Part shown: one piece after another, positions 23,884 through 30,301 of the stretch
Numbering within the stretch: position 1 is the stretch's first letter
Layout: every line of letters starts with the position of its first letter
NCBI GenBank assembly: GCA_045588575.1
Contig: JAZNEJ010000016.1
Span: 1 to 30,345 of the forward strand
Direction: 5' to 3'
Source of the DNA: RGIG5299 sp045588575
GTDB lineage: Bacteria; Bacillota; Clostridia; Oscillospirales; RGIG5299
Length of the DNA: 30,345 nucleotides
The notes under the pieces: model-generated
Told to the model about the DNA's origin: nothing
What the model saw: only the letters and a program-made list of their open reading frames with translations
Databases searched by the model: none
Translations under genes and position numbers: made by a program

Positions 23884-23928
23884 TGGTCGGAGTGACAGGA
23901 TTTGAACCTGCGGCATCTTGCTCCCCAA
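23884..23928 (-). tRNA. partial tRNA-Pro (GGG), 3' part only: probable attachment site
   Basis: On the minus strand the sequence runs from the anticodon loop TTGGGGA (anticodon GGG) through the stem strand GCAAG, variable ATGCC, T arm GCAGG-TTCAAAT-CCTGT, acceptor strand CACTCCG, A and encoded CCA. The 5' half is missing: the bases before the loop do not contain CTTGC or a D arm. The break within the anticodon loop is typical for tyrosine-recombinase integration in tRNA genes. Confidence 0.85.
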
Positions 23929-23966
23929 ACATTACAGGAGTACCAGTCTCCGCTTATTTCTAGGCA

Positions 23967-24027
23967 TTTCCGCCCCTTTCCGCTCAGAAACATATCCTTT
24001 CCGGCACTCTTACCTCCACTGTTTCCG
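23967..24027. repeat. four TTTCCG direct repeats near the attachment site
   Basis: TTTCCG occurs at 23967-23972, 23977-23982, 23998-24003 and 24022-24027, with steps of 10, 21 and 24 bases, so the first three are close to whole helical turns apart. Their place 40-100 bases inside the presumed element end suits integrase arm-type binding sites. The role is inference. Confidence 0.4.
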
Positions 24028-24067
24028 TGTACTCCGTGCGTGGATGTGGGATAAACTGTGGTCAAGC

Positions 24068-24111
24068 AAAACACCTCGAATGCAGCTTCCGCCGCATCCG
24101 AGGTGTTTTTT
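24068..24111 (+). terminator. strong bidirectional hairpin terminator
   Basis: AAAACACCTCGAATGC (24068-24083) pairs with GCATCCGAGGTGTTTT (24094-24109) with one mismatch and runs into T on the plus strand and A/T on the other. No gene ends here in this window, so it may insulate the element end. Confidence 0.8.
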
Positions 24112-24169
24112 GTCGTCTGTATGGTAACTCTTGTTCCGCCAAAAGTCAAGGCCTTTCGCGAAACAAATT

Positions 24170-24195
24170 TTGCACCGCAGTAGACAAAGAAAAAG
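24170..24195 (+). repeat. 26-base direct repeat, copy 1
   Basis: It shares CCGCAGTA and ACAAAGAAAA blocks with 26315-26340, 23 of 26 bases being equal by eye. Both copies are intergenic within the element. Confidence 0.5.
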
Positions 24196-24233
24196 ACTTC
24201 ACAGAAAAGAACGGAATGGATAGGTATACCGGG

Positions 24234-24262
24234 TTGAAAAAACTTTCAAAATATGGTATAAT
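24234..24262 (+). promoter_or_regulatory. promoter of the DUF4238 gene
   Basis: TTGAAA (24234-24239), 17-bp spacer, TATAAT (24257-24262). The rest of the gap 23929-24233 holds the TTTCCG repeats, a terminator and repeat copy 1. Confidence 0.85.
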
Positions 24263-24310
24263 TAGAACAAAGTTCGAGGTAGTTCGCGCATGTGCATCGG
24301 AGGTAAATCG

Positions 24311-25477
24311 GTGAGCAACAATCATTATGTACCTCGCTTGATTTTGCGTAAGTTTAGCGAAAAACTGAGCTTATACAATGTCAGGACGGGAGAACTCAAA
24401 GAAAACATCCCTCCTGAACACGCATACTCAATCGAGGGATTCTATGATGAAGAAACAGAGAAGAAATTAAATCAACGCATAGAATCTCAATTTGGTGGAC
24501 TTCTTTCCAATCTGATTCTAAAACAGGATAAGGAAATAAGTTTGAGCAGATCCAATTTGCTTCTCGTTAAAAAGTTCTTAACGATTTCAATGATCAGATC
24601 TGTTAAGGGCGAGGATTGGATGAAAAAGGAAAAAAATTTTTACAATCGCTGCGGTATGCCTACTCCATTTGAAGAAAAGCAAATTATCGGGGAAACTTCA
24701 TTCGAATATTGGCTTCGCACGTTAAACGTCATCTTAGATACAGACGGAACCCCAGGGCAAGTTATGAATCATCCTGATAAAACGTATCCGGCTTATAGAT
24801 GGGCTTGCATTGTTAACAGTGCATATTTGGCTTTTTGGGATGCACCAAATGATAGAGATGAATTTGTTATAACTGATATCGGTATGACATCCGAAAACGA
24901 AAAGGGCTGGGACGGAATTCGTGTTCACAATCGGAAGAAACTGGACTTTATTCAAAACCTGATTAAATCAACTGAAGATAACAACGAGCGCGAACAACTT
25001 TTGGGGCTACTTTATAGCGTTACGAGCTTCAGTGAAAACTTTCAGATGTTTCCGATTTCATTTAAGCGGATGATCGTTTTGATCTCACCGTTTTTCAAGT
25101 TTAGATATTTTATGAAATCGTCAGGAGTTACGGTTCCCGAGTTAAGTGATCTGACTGTAATTCCAAACGAAAAACTGTTTGAGCCGAACCGAAATCATTA
25201 CGTATTGCCTCCTATACCGGGCAAGGGATATCAGTATCACGAGGATGACAGATACATATACGATATAAAAGTGTTGAGCACGAATGAAATACGCTACTGT
25301 AACGCGTTATTTATGGATCGCATTGATACTTATCTCGGTTTTTCATCATTAAATCACGCACTTGGCGGAATTATTATGTATAAAAGGCTTAACGATCCGC
25401 CGTATGTTCCCAGAGTGAATTATACGAATCTTTATAAGATTATCGACGAAAGATATATGGGTAGCAAAAATATTTGA
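24311..25477 (+). CDS. DUF4238 domain-containing protein
   Basis: A 388-residue protein opening with NNHYVPRLILRKF, the HYVPxxxLRxF signature of DUF4238, followed by SLYNVRTGEL and the YSIEGFYDEETEKKLN segment also seen in this family. The remainder is mixed helix and strand with no transmembrane segment. The biochemical function of the family is unknown; members are scattered in accessory DNA of bacteria and phages. I use GTG 24311, because GGAGG at 24299-24303 is seven bases upstream; the earlier ATG 24290 lies in front of that site. It is the first gene inside the presumed element and has its own promoter. It could be cargo or a defence component, without direct evidence. Confidence 0.8.
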   Translation: MSNNHYVPRLILRKFSEKLSLYNVRTGELKENIPPEHAYSIEGFYDEETEKKLNQRIESQFGGLLSNLILKQDKEISLSRSNLLLVKKFLTISMIRSVKGEDWMKKEKNFYNRCGMPTPFEEKQIIGETSFEYWLRTLNVILDTDGTPGQVMNHPDKTYPAYRWACIVNSAYLAFWDAPNDRDEFVITDIGMTSENEKGWDGIRVHNRKKLDFIQNLIKSTEDNNEREQLLGLLYSVTSFSENFQMFPISFKRMIVLISPFFKFRYFMKSSGVTVPELSDLTVIPNEKLFEPNRNHYVLPPIPGKGYQYHEDDRYIYDIKVLSTNEIRYCNALFMDRIDTYLGFSSLNHALGGIIMYKRLNDPPYVPRVNYTNLYKIIDERYMGSKNI

Positions 25478-25484
25478 TATTACG

Positions 25485-25522
25485 TTGCATTATTATTGCA
25501 ACTGTGATATAATCTTATCACA
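25485..25522 (+). promoter_or_regulatory. promoter with palindrome over the -10 box, small HTH gene
   Basis: TTGCAT (25485-25490), 17-bp spacer, TATAAT (25508-25513). A perfect 7-6-7 inverted repeat, TGTGATA-TAATCT-TATCACA (25503-25522), covers the -10 box. It is a likely operator, perhaps bound by the HTH protein encoded next. Confidence 0.75.
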
Positions 25523-25574
25523 TATTCAAAACCTTTGGAGCACTGCTTTGTCTATGCAAAGGAGGTTTGCGAAT

Positions 25575-25793
25575 ATGGAAAATGTTAATCGAAAAATCGA
25601 TTACGAACTGGGCAATTTCATCTGGAGCATAGTTGATGAGTCGGGGCTCTCGCAAGAGAGATGGGCGGAACTGTTAGAGGTTTCTCCGCGAACGATGAGC
25701 TATTACTGTTCCGGTCAACGAAAGCCCACACAGAGAAAACTGTTGCACTTTATCAAAGTTGCCGGTATCAATGTGGAGGATATCCCTTTTTAA
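25575..25793 (+). CDS. small helix-turn-helix (XRE-type) protein
   Basis: A 72-residue protein that is almost only a helix-turn-helix domain. LSQERWAELLEVSPRTMSYY is the scaffold-turn-recognition part (about residues 24-43), followed by SGQRKPTQRKLLHFIKVAG, as in Cro/C1-type repressors. The start ATG has an excellent AAAGGAGG at 25558-25565. Longer readings to 25485 would begin inside the promoter. The palindrome across its own -10 box suggests autorepression. A terminator overlaps the stop codon. It could also control DUF4238 or the peptide genes downstream. Confidence 0.8.
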   Translation: MENVNRKIDYELGNFIWSIVDESGLSQERWAELLEVSPRTMSYYCSGQRKPTQRKLLHFIKVAGINVEDIPF

Positions 25794-25812
25794 GGGGTAT
25801 CCTTTGTTTTTC
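25777..25812 (+). terminator. terminator overlapping the HTH gene stop
   Basis: AGGATATCCC (25777-25786) pairs with GGGGTATCCT (25794-25803), then TTGTTTTTC. Confidence 0.85.
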
Positions 25813-25827
25813 GAACCACGTGGCTCA

Positions 25828-25856
25828 TGGAAATTATTTCTTTTGTGTGCGATAAT
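25828..25856 (+). promoter_or_regulatory. possible promoter of the small-peptide genes
   Basis: TGGAAA (25828-25833), 17-bp spacer, GATAAT (25851-25856). Each box has one departure from consensus. Confidence 0.5.
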
Positions 25857-25888
25857 TAATGCAGGAAAAAATCGAAAGGAGACCTATC

Positions 25889-26071
25889 ATGGCAAAAAAC
25901 GGACACGGAGTTTCAAACAAAACTCACACCCAAAACCAAAGAGACCACTATGCAAATCAGAACAACCCAAACAACAACGCTTACCGATCAAATAAAAACA
26001 ACCATGCAAATCAGTGTAACCCAAACAATAGGGAGTATTCACATAGCCGATCGAATAACGGTAAAAAGTAA
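25889..26071 (+). CDS. Asn-rich repeat peptide
   Basis: A 60-residue hydrophilic peptide that starts MAKNGHG and consists mainly of two 18-residue units built on ANQxNPNNxxY. The repeat is also clear in DNA: ATGCAAATCAG at 25950 and 26004, each followed three bases later by AACCCAAACAA, 54 bases apart. Short proteins with NQxNPNNxAY repeats occur in phages and Bacillota genomes, often with no assigned function. It is likely disordered. The start ATG follows AAAGGAGA. The 54-residue peptide gene begins 15 bases downstream, so the two are probably one unit. The repeat makes the call that it is a real protein fairly safe. Confidence 0.65.
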   Translation: MAKNGHGVSNKTHTQNQRDHYANQNNPNNNAYRSNKNNHANQCNPNNREYSHSRSNNGKK

Positions 26072-26086
26072 TTATGAGGTAATACT

Positions 26087-26251
26087 ATGGGATGGTTCAA
26101 CAGGCAAGCACCAATTGACGAAAATGCAGAAAGGGAACATCTTTCACGCCTGAGTGAAAAAGAACTCTTGATTGAGCTAATTCTACAGCTTGAAAAAGTG
26201 AACCGCAAGTGCGATGACATCAGTAGAAAAATCGTTATTTGGAGCAATTGA
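26087..26251 (+). CDS. 54-residue helical peptide
   Basis: A short gene with a GAGGT site at 26075-26079. The product starts MGWFNRQAPIDENAEREHL and continues with one amphipathic helix, LSEKELLIELILQLEKVNRK, followed by CDDISRKIVIWSN. Leucine and isoleucine fall at heptad spacing, so it may form a coiled-coil dimer or bind a partner helix. I recall similar short proteins beside NPNN-repeat peptides, but cannot name a family. A strong terminator follows six bases after the stop. Confidence 0.6.
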   Translation: MGWFNRQAPIDENAEREHLSRLSEKELLIELILQLEKVNRKCDDISRKIVIWSN

Positions 26252-26256
26252 AAAGC

Positions 26257-26296
26257 AAAAGCCGATGAGGAATCAATTGAAACCTCGTCGGCTTTT
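26257..26296 (+). terminator. terminator of the small-peptide unit
   Basis: AAAAGCCGATGAGG pairs with CCTCGTCGGCTTTT with one T-G pair and a 12-base loop. Confidence 0.92.
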
Positions 26297-26314
26297 CTAT
26301 GTGGATGTCAACTG

Positions 26315-26340
26315 TTGCTCCGCAGTAAACAAAGAAAAGG
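26315..26340 (+). repeat. 26-base direct repeat, copy 2
   Basis: Second copy of the sequence at 24170-24195. It abuts the long inverted repeat that starts at its last base. Confidence 0.5.
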
Positions 26341-26403
26341 CGCGATCATTTCCAGCATCAAGGTGCAGATGCATTAGCACACACATGATGGAAATGATCG
26401 CGC
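26340..26403. repeat. 64-base inverted repeat with 15-bp perfect arms
   Basis: GCGCGATCATTTCCA (26340-26354) is perfectly inverted at TGGAAATGATCGCGC (26389-26403). The 34-base middle can form a second stem, GTGC with GCAC. No T run follows on the plus strand; on the minus strand CTTTTCTTTGTTT follows, so a minus-strand terminator is possible. A DNA cruciform or protein-binding role is equally open. Confidence 0.7.
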
Positions 26404-26464
26404 AGAAAACTGTGAAGAAAAAACGAAAACTGCTGAAATCGCACTAATTTTCCGTCGAAAGCCG

Positions 26465-26493
26465 TTGCAATTTGGCGCAATTTGTGCTATTAT
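26465..26493 (+). promoter_or_regulatory. promoter of the nuclease-helicase operon
   Basis: TTGCAA (26465-26470), 17-bp spacer, TATTAT (26488-26493). GCAA repeats occur in the box and spacer and could be operator half-sites. Confidence 0.78.
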
Positions 26494-26545
26494 GAATCTA
26501 TGCTAAAATGCTATGATTATATTTTAATTTATGAGGTGTCATACA

Positions 26546-26761
26546 ATGGCTGCAAGCTATAAGAAACTCTTTAAACTTCTGATCGACCGCGATATGAAAA
26601 AGAAAGAACTCGCCGAAAAAGCCGGCATCAGCATCGCCACCATCACCAAGATGGGCAAAGACGGCGCTGTGGTGAGCAGCGATGTTCTTGTGAAGATATG
26701 TACCGCGCTTGAGTGCACCATGGATGATATCGTAGAAATTGTACCGGAAAAGAATTCATAA
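26546..26761 (+). CDS. XRE-family (YozG-like) regulator
   Basis: A 71-residue Cro-like protein. The helix-turn-helix is KKKELAEKAGISIATITKMG (about residues 17-36), followed by the family segment SSDVLVKICTALECTMDDIV. It resembles the YozG group of small regulators. I choose ATG 26546, behind GAGGTG at 26533-26538; ATG 26531 lies in front of that site. The helicase gene begins 14 bases downstream with AAGGAG, so the regulator is the first gene of the operon and probably controls it. This order, with a small repressor ahead of a toxic effector, is common in defence and toxin loci. Confidence 0.85.
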   Translation: MAASYKKLFKLLIDRDMKKKELAEKAGISIATITKMGKDGAVVSSDVLVKICTALECTMDDIVEIVPEKNS

Positions 26762-26775
26762 AGGAGCCGACAGTT

Positions 26776-28905
26776 ATGGCACGATGCTTATATAATAGCG
26801 ACTTCGCAACTTTTTTATATACCGACTCTGCTTCCATATACAGAATATTGGACGACAATTATCACGGCGAAGCCTTAACTACTACGAGAGATGCGTGGAA
26901 GGCCGAAATCGAAATCATGAAGAACGTCGTTTCAGGTCTTTCTGATGCCAACGGACAGATACTTTTTGAATATGACATACCTCGACTTGGCAAAAGAATT
27001 GATGTCGTTCTCCTTTATCGCGGAATCGTATTTTGCCTCGAATTTAAAGTTGGTAAGTCGAAGATTCTTGAATCAAATATTGACCAAGTTTTGGACTATG
27101 CTTTGGATCTGAAAAACTTCCATAAATTCAGTGAGGACAAGGTTATTGCTCCTATTTTGGTAGCTACAAATTATGCTAATCGTAGCACATCCATACAAAT
27201 GTCTGTATATGACGACATGGTAATAAACCCGCTCATTACCGGCAAGACAGGTATTTCCGCTCTGATTCAAAACGTATTGAATAAATTTCCGAATGAAACT
27301 CCGGTTCATAACGATTGGATTATCAGTCCTTATGCGCCTACGCCGACCATTGTTGAGGCTGCCAAAACACTTTACGAAAGTCATTCGGTTGAAAATATCA
27401 CAAGACATGAAGCGGATAAGGTATCTACCGATACAACAATCAAATACATACTCGACGTAATCCAAAAAAGTAAGACAAATGGAGAAAAAAGCATTTGTTT
27501 TGTTACCGGTGTTCCCGGCGCAGGTAAAACACTTGTTGGTCTTGATGTTGCGGTGAAACAAACATATCAGGGGAATGATGCTCCTGTTGAAGACGAAGGC
27601 GCGGTATATCTTTCTGGAAACGGTCCTTTGGTTGCTGTACTTACTGAAGCACTTGCAAAAGATAATCATCAAAAATGCCGTGATAAAAACGAAAAGAAAA
27701 ACCTTTCCGATTCTCGCAGAGAAGTAGGTAAGTTTATTCAAATCATTCACCGTTACCGTGATAACATGCTCGCTAAGATCAAAAATCCCGTTAAAAATGG
27801 AGTTTTGGAAATTGACCCCGAAAAAGCTGTGAAGCTTGCAGAGTCAGGTTACGGTGAGGTTGAACACGTTGCAATCTTTGACGAAGCGCAACGTTCATGG
27901 ACACACAAAAGACTTGCCGACTATCTCAAACGCGGTGGAACATACGGAAATAAGCTTAAAGTACCGAATTTCCCGTTATCCGAGGCGGCCTTCTTGATAT
28001 GGTCTCTCGATCAGAGACAGGACTGGGCAACTATTGTCTGCCTTGTAGGTGGTGGCCAGGAGATCAATACTGGAGAAGCGGGAATTTCCGAGTGGATAAA
28101 TGCACTGAATGATAAATTTCCACATTGGAAAGTATATATTTCTCCTAAGCTTACTGAGCCGGAATATGCCGAAGGTAAGGTCAATGAACTGCTGGCGAAA
28201 AATGAAAACGTTGCGTATTCGGAAAACTTACACCTTGGCGTTTCTCTGCGTTCTTTTAGAGCAGAAAAACTCTCTGCATTTGTTCATTCGCTGCTTACTT
28301 TCAATCCCGATGCAGCAGAATTGTACAATGAAATAAAAGACAGATATCCTATTGTTTTAACACGCGATATGGAGACTGCAAAGAGATGGCTTCATAGTAA
28401 GGTTAGAGGTACAGAGCGCACAGGTGTGCTTGTAACCAAGGAAGCCGCGCGATTTAAGCCTTTGGGAATACACATTCTCCCCTCAGGTGATGAGAATGCA
28501 GTTCACTGGTTCCTTGAAGACAAGATTGATACAAGAGCTTCAAACTATCTTGAAGATGCCGCAACGGAGATTCAGGTGCAGGGCTTGGAGCTTGACTACA
28601 CTTGCGTGCTCTGGGATGCCGATATGAGATGCGATAACGGAAAATGGCGTTACTATACCTTTAATGGTAAAACGGCATGGAACGAAAAAATACCCGATAC
28701 AGAAAACAAACAAGAGCATATCAAATATATGCTCAATGCCTATCGAGTTCTTCTCACAAGAGCAAGGGCGGGCATGGTGATTTGTGTTCCGGCAGGTAAT
28801 CCCAATAAGAATCCAAGTGGATTTTGGGAAGACAGCACTCGCTTGCCTAAATTCTACGATGTAACTTATGAGTATTTGAAACAGATTGGCATAGAGGAAA
28901 TATGA
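26776..28905 (+). CDS. nuclease / Schlafen-group-3 helicase (DUF2075) fusion
   Basis: A 709-residue protein with two parts. Residues about 1-200 hold a PD-(D/E)xK-like nuclease motif: Asp76 in RIDVVLL, then Glu89 and Lys91 in CLEFKVG, a D-x12-ExK layout. Residues about 225-705 form the DUF2075 (SLFN-g3) helicase: Walker A TGVPGAGKT with Lys251, Walker B AIFDEAQ with Asp369-Glu370, a QGLELDYTCVLWDADMR segment and a motif VI-like YRVLLTRARAGM. It should couple ATP hydrolysis to work on nucleic acid and may cut it. No membrane segment is present. It overlaps the NUDIX gene by 4 bases. Similar helicases occur in defence-type islands, but the substrate is unknown and the nuclease call rests on motif spacing. 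Confidence 0.83.
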   Translation: MARCLYNSDFATFLYTDSASIYRILDDNYHGEALTTTRDAWKAEIEIMKNVVSGLSDANGQILFEYDIPRLGKRIDVVLLYRGIVFCLEFKVGKSKILESNIDQVLDYALDLKNFHKFSEDKVIAPILVATNYANRSTSIQMSVYDDMVINPLITGKTGISALIQNVLNKFPNETPVHNDWIISPYAPTPTIVEAAKTLYESHSVENITRHEADKVSTDTTIKYILDVIQKSKTNGEKSICFVTGVPGAGKTLVGLDVAVKQTYQGNDAPVEDEGAVYLSGNGPLVAVLTEALAKDNHQKCRDKNEKKNLSDSRREVGKFIQIIHRYRDNMLAKIKNPVKNGVLEIDPEKAVKLAESGYGEVEHVAIFDEAQRSWTHKRLADYLKRGGTYGNKLKVPNFPLSEAAFLIWSLDQRQDWATIVCLVGGGQEINTGEAGISEWINALNDKFPHWKVYISPKLTEPEYAEGKVNELLAKNENVAYSENLHLGVSLRSFRAEKLSAFVHSLLTFNPDAAELYNEIKDRYPIVLTRDMETAKRWLHSKVRGTERTGVLVTKEAARFKPLGIHILPSGDENAVHWFLEDKIDTRASNYLEDAATEIQVQGLELDYTCVLWDADMRCDNGKWRYYTFNGKTAWNEKIPDTENKQEHIKYMLNAYRVLLTRARAGMVICVPAGNPNKNPSGFWEDSTRLPKFYDVTYEYLKQIGIEEI

Positions 28906-29297
28906 TAACCGAAGTAGTAGCAGCCCTGATATGGGACAAAGATAAATTCATGATTTGCCAGCGCCCGGCGCACAAGGCGAGAGGACTCCTTTGGGAGTTT
29001 GTCGGCGGTAAGGTTGAACCGGGCGAGACGAAGGAACAGGCGCTCATTCGCGAGTGCCGGGAAGAGCTTGCCGTAACGCTCTCCATCGGCGATGTGTTTA
29101 TGGATGTCATCCATGAATATCCCGATCTGACGGTACATCTCACGCTGTTCAATGCCACCATCGCCGAGGGCGTTCCGCAAAAGTTGGAGCATAACGATAT
29201 CAAGTGGATCATGCCGAGCGAGATACCGAACTATGAGTTCTGCCCGGCAGATGAAGAAATACTTGCAAGAATTATTGAGGAGTATCATGATAATTGA
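28902..29297 (+). CDS. NUDIX hydrolase, MutT-like (deoxy)nucleoside triphosphate pyrophosphohydrolase
   Basis: A 131-residue protein with a complete NUDIX box at residues 36-58: Gly36, Glu42, then RECREEL with Arg50, Glu51, Glu54 and Glu55. The opening VVAALIWDKDKFMICQRP and the GLLWEFVGGK lead-in match MutT-type 8-oxo-dGTP or (deoxy)nucleoside triphosphate pyrophosphohydrolases. It would split an NTP into NMP and pyrophosphate. Its ATG overlaps the helicase stop (ATGA), and its end overlaps the acetyltransferase gene by 11 bases. Codon use is richer in GC than in the chromosomal part. The exact substrate cannot be read from the sequence. Confidence 0.92.
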   Translation: MITEVVAALIWDKDKFMICQRPAHKARGLLWEFVGGKVEPGETKEQALIRECREELAVTLSIGDVFMDVIHEYPDLTVHLTLFNATIAEGVPQKLEHNDIKWIMPSEIPNYEFCPADEEILARIIEEYHDN

Positions 29298-29736
29298 ACT
29301 TGCACAGAGTAAGGACAAGCAAAAGATAGCCAAGCTTGATTCCCACATCCATCCCGCACGACTGGGTGAATGCATTTGGAACGGTCAAGTATATGTGCTG
29401 AAGGACGATTCTATCAAAAATGGCGGTCAAAACCATAGGCTGAAGGATCCCGTTGTGGGTGTTCTGCGCTACAGCCTGTTTTGGCAGAGCATACCGTTTT
29501 TGGATCTTCTGTATATCGACGAAGCATATCGCGGAAAAGGCTATGGCTCCCAAATGATGAGCGAATGGGAGCAGTCCATGAAGACTTGCGGATATAAGTA
29601 CGTTATGACGAGCACGCAGGCCGATGAAACCGCATGGAGCTTTTACGAGAAGCTCGGCTACCGCAAGGTAGGCGGATTTTTACCTCCTGAGCAGGATGCG
29701 GATGAGTGGATTTACTTGAAACAATTGGGTGAGTGA
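29287..29736 (+). CDS. GNAT-family N-acetyltransferase
   Basis: A 149-residue GNAT enzyme. The acetyl-CoA loop is AYRGKGYGSQM (residues 80-90; R/Q-x2-G-x-G/A pattern at Arg82-Gly87), preceded by the strand DLLYIDE. The C-terminal motif B, ETAWSFYEKLGYRKVG, is also typical. I start it at ATG 29287, inside the last codons of the NUDIX gene. A reading from 29152 would translate the NUDIX gene out of frame and is not credible. The acceptor may be a small molecule such as an antibiotic, or a protein; the TipAS-domain gene next door makes the former attractive, as inference only. Confidence 0.88.
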   Translation: MIIELAQSKDKQKIAKLDSHIHPARLGECIWNGQVYVLKDDSIKNGGQNHRLKDPVVGVLRYSLFWQSIPFLDLLYIDEAYRGKGYGSQMMSEWEQSMKTCGYKYVMTSTQADETAWSFYEKLGYRKVGGFLPPEQDADEWIYLKQLGE

Positions 29737-29737
29737 A

Positions 29738-30301
29738 ATGAATAAGAATTACGAAACCGAAGCTCGTGAGCGTTGGGGCGCCACCGACGCCTACCGCGAG
29801 CACGAGCAGAAAACAAAGCATTACACAAAAGAAAAATGGGCGGAAGCAAACGATGGCTTGATGGCCATCTTTGCAGAGTTTGCTGCGCACAAAAACAATG
29901 GTGCAACCGCTGATTCCGCCGAAGTACAGGCGCTTGTAGACAAGCTTCAGGCGTACACCACCGCCAACTACTACACCTGCACCGACGAGATCCTCGCAGG
30001 ACTTGGTAAGATGTACGTTGCCGACGAGCGATTCAAAAAGAATATCAACAAGTGCGGTGATGGAACTGCGGAATTTGCTTCGGAAGCGATAGAAAAAGCG
30101 TTAGCCAAAGCGGTTTCGGAGAATATGCTATCCTGTTCCTATTTAGGCCGAACCATCGATGAAGGACTTTGTTGTGACATTCAAATGATAGCAAATGGCT
30201 ACATATTGCCCTCTGCCCTGCCAGATATCGAAATTGACAAATCAATGGCGCTAAATGCATGCGAAACATGCGAACATAAACTGCGTGAGGTCGAAAAATG
30301 A
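29738..30301 (+). CDS. TipAS-domain protein without MerR domain, with Cys-containing C-terminal extension
   Basis: A 187-residue protein. Residues about 5-120 match the TipAS antibiotic-recognition domain: ARERWGATDAYREHE, YTKEKWAE, then YTCTDEILAGLGKMYVADER and the FKKNINKCGDGTAEFASEAI segment. In TipA-type regulators this domain follows a MerR DNA-binding half, which is absent here. Residues about 135-187 do not look like TipAS; they contain LSCSYLGRTIDEGLCC and a closing CETC, a possible metal-binding module. ATG 29738 is one base past the GNAT stop. GTG 29729 is an alternative start adding three residues. TipAS proteins trap thiopeptide antibiotics. The stop overlaps the next start (ATGA). 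Confidence 0.8.
   Translation: MNKNYETEARERWGATDAYREHEQKTKHYTKEKWAEANDGLMAIFAEFAAHKNNGATADSAEVQALVDKLQAYTTANYYTCTDEILAGLGKMYVADERFKKNINKCGDGTAEFASEAIEKALAKAVSENMLSCSYLGRTIDEGLCCDIQMIANGYILPSALPDIEIDKSMALNACETCEHKLREVEK

Noticed and set aside
23850..24149. 99-residue minus-strand reading running through the tRNA-Pro fragment
   Set aside because: It translates a tRNA and two terminator hairpins; this is chance, though an eroded recombinase 3' end in 23950-24060 cannot be fully excluded.
26214..26447. 77-residue plus-strand reading over the terminator and inverted repeat
   Set aside because: It spans a strong terminator and a 64-base hairpin and has no ribosome binding site.
27073..27750. 225-residue minus-strand reading inside the helicase gene
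   Set aside because: It is antisense to the Walker A and nuclease region, Cys/Asn/Arg-rich without domain features, and lacks start signals.
29152..29286. Longer N-terminus of the GNAT protein
   Set aside because: Those codons are an out-of-frame translation of the NUDIX gene; the fold begins at the internal ATG 29287.
28866..29375. 169-residue minus-strand reading across the NUDIX gene
   Set aside because: The plus strand has an intact NUDIX box and coupled start and stop signals; the minus reading has no recognisable motif.
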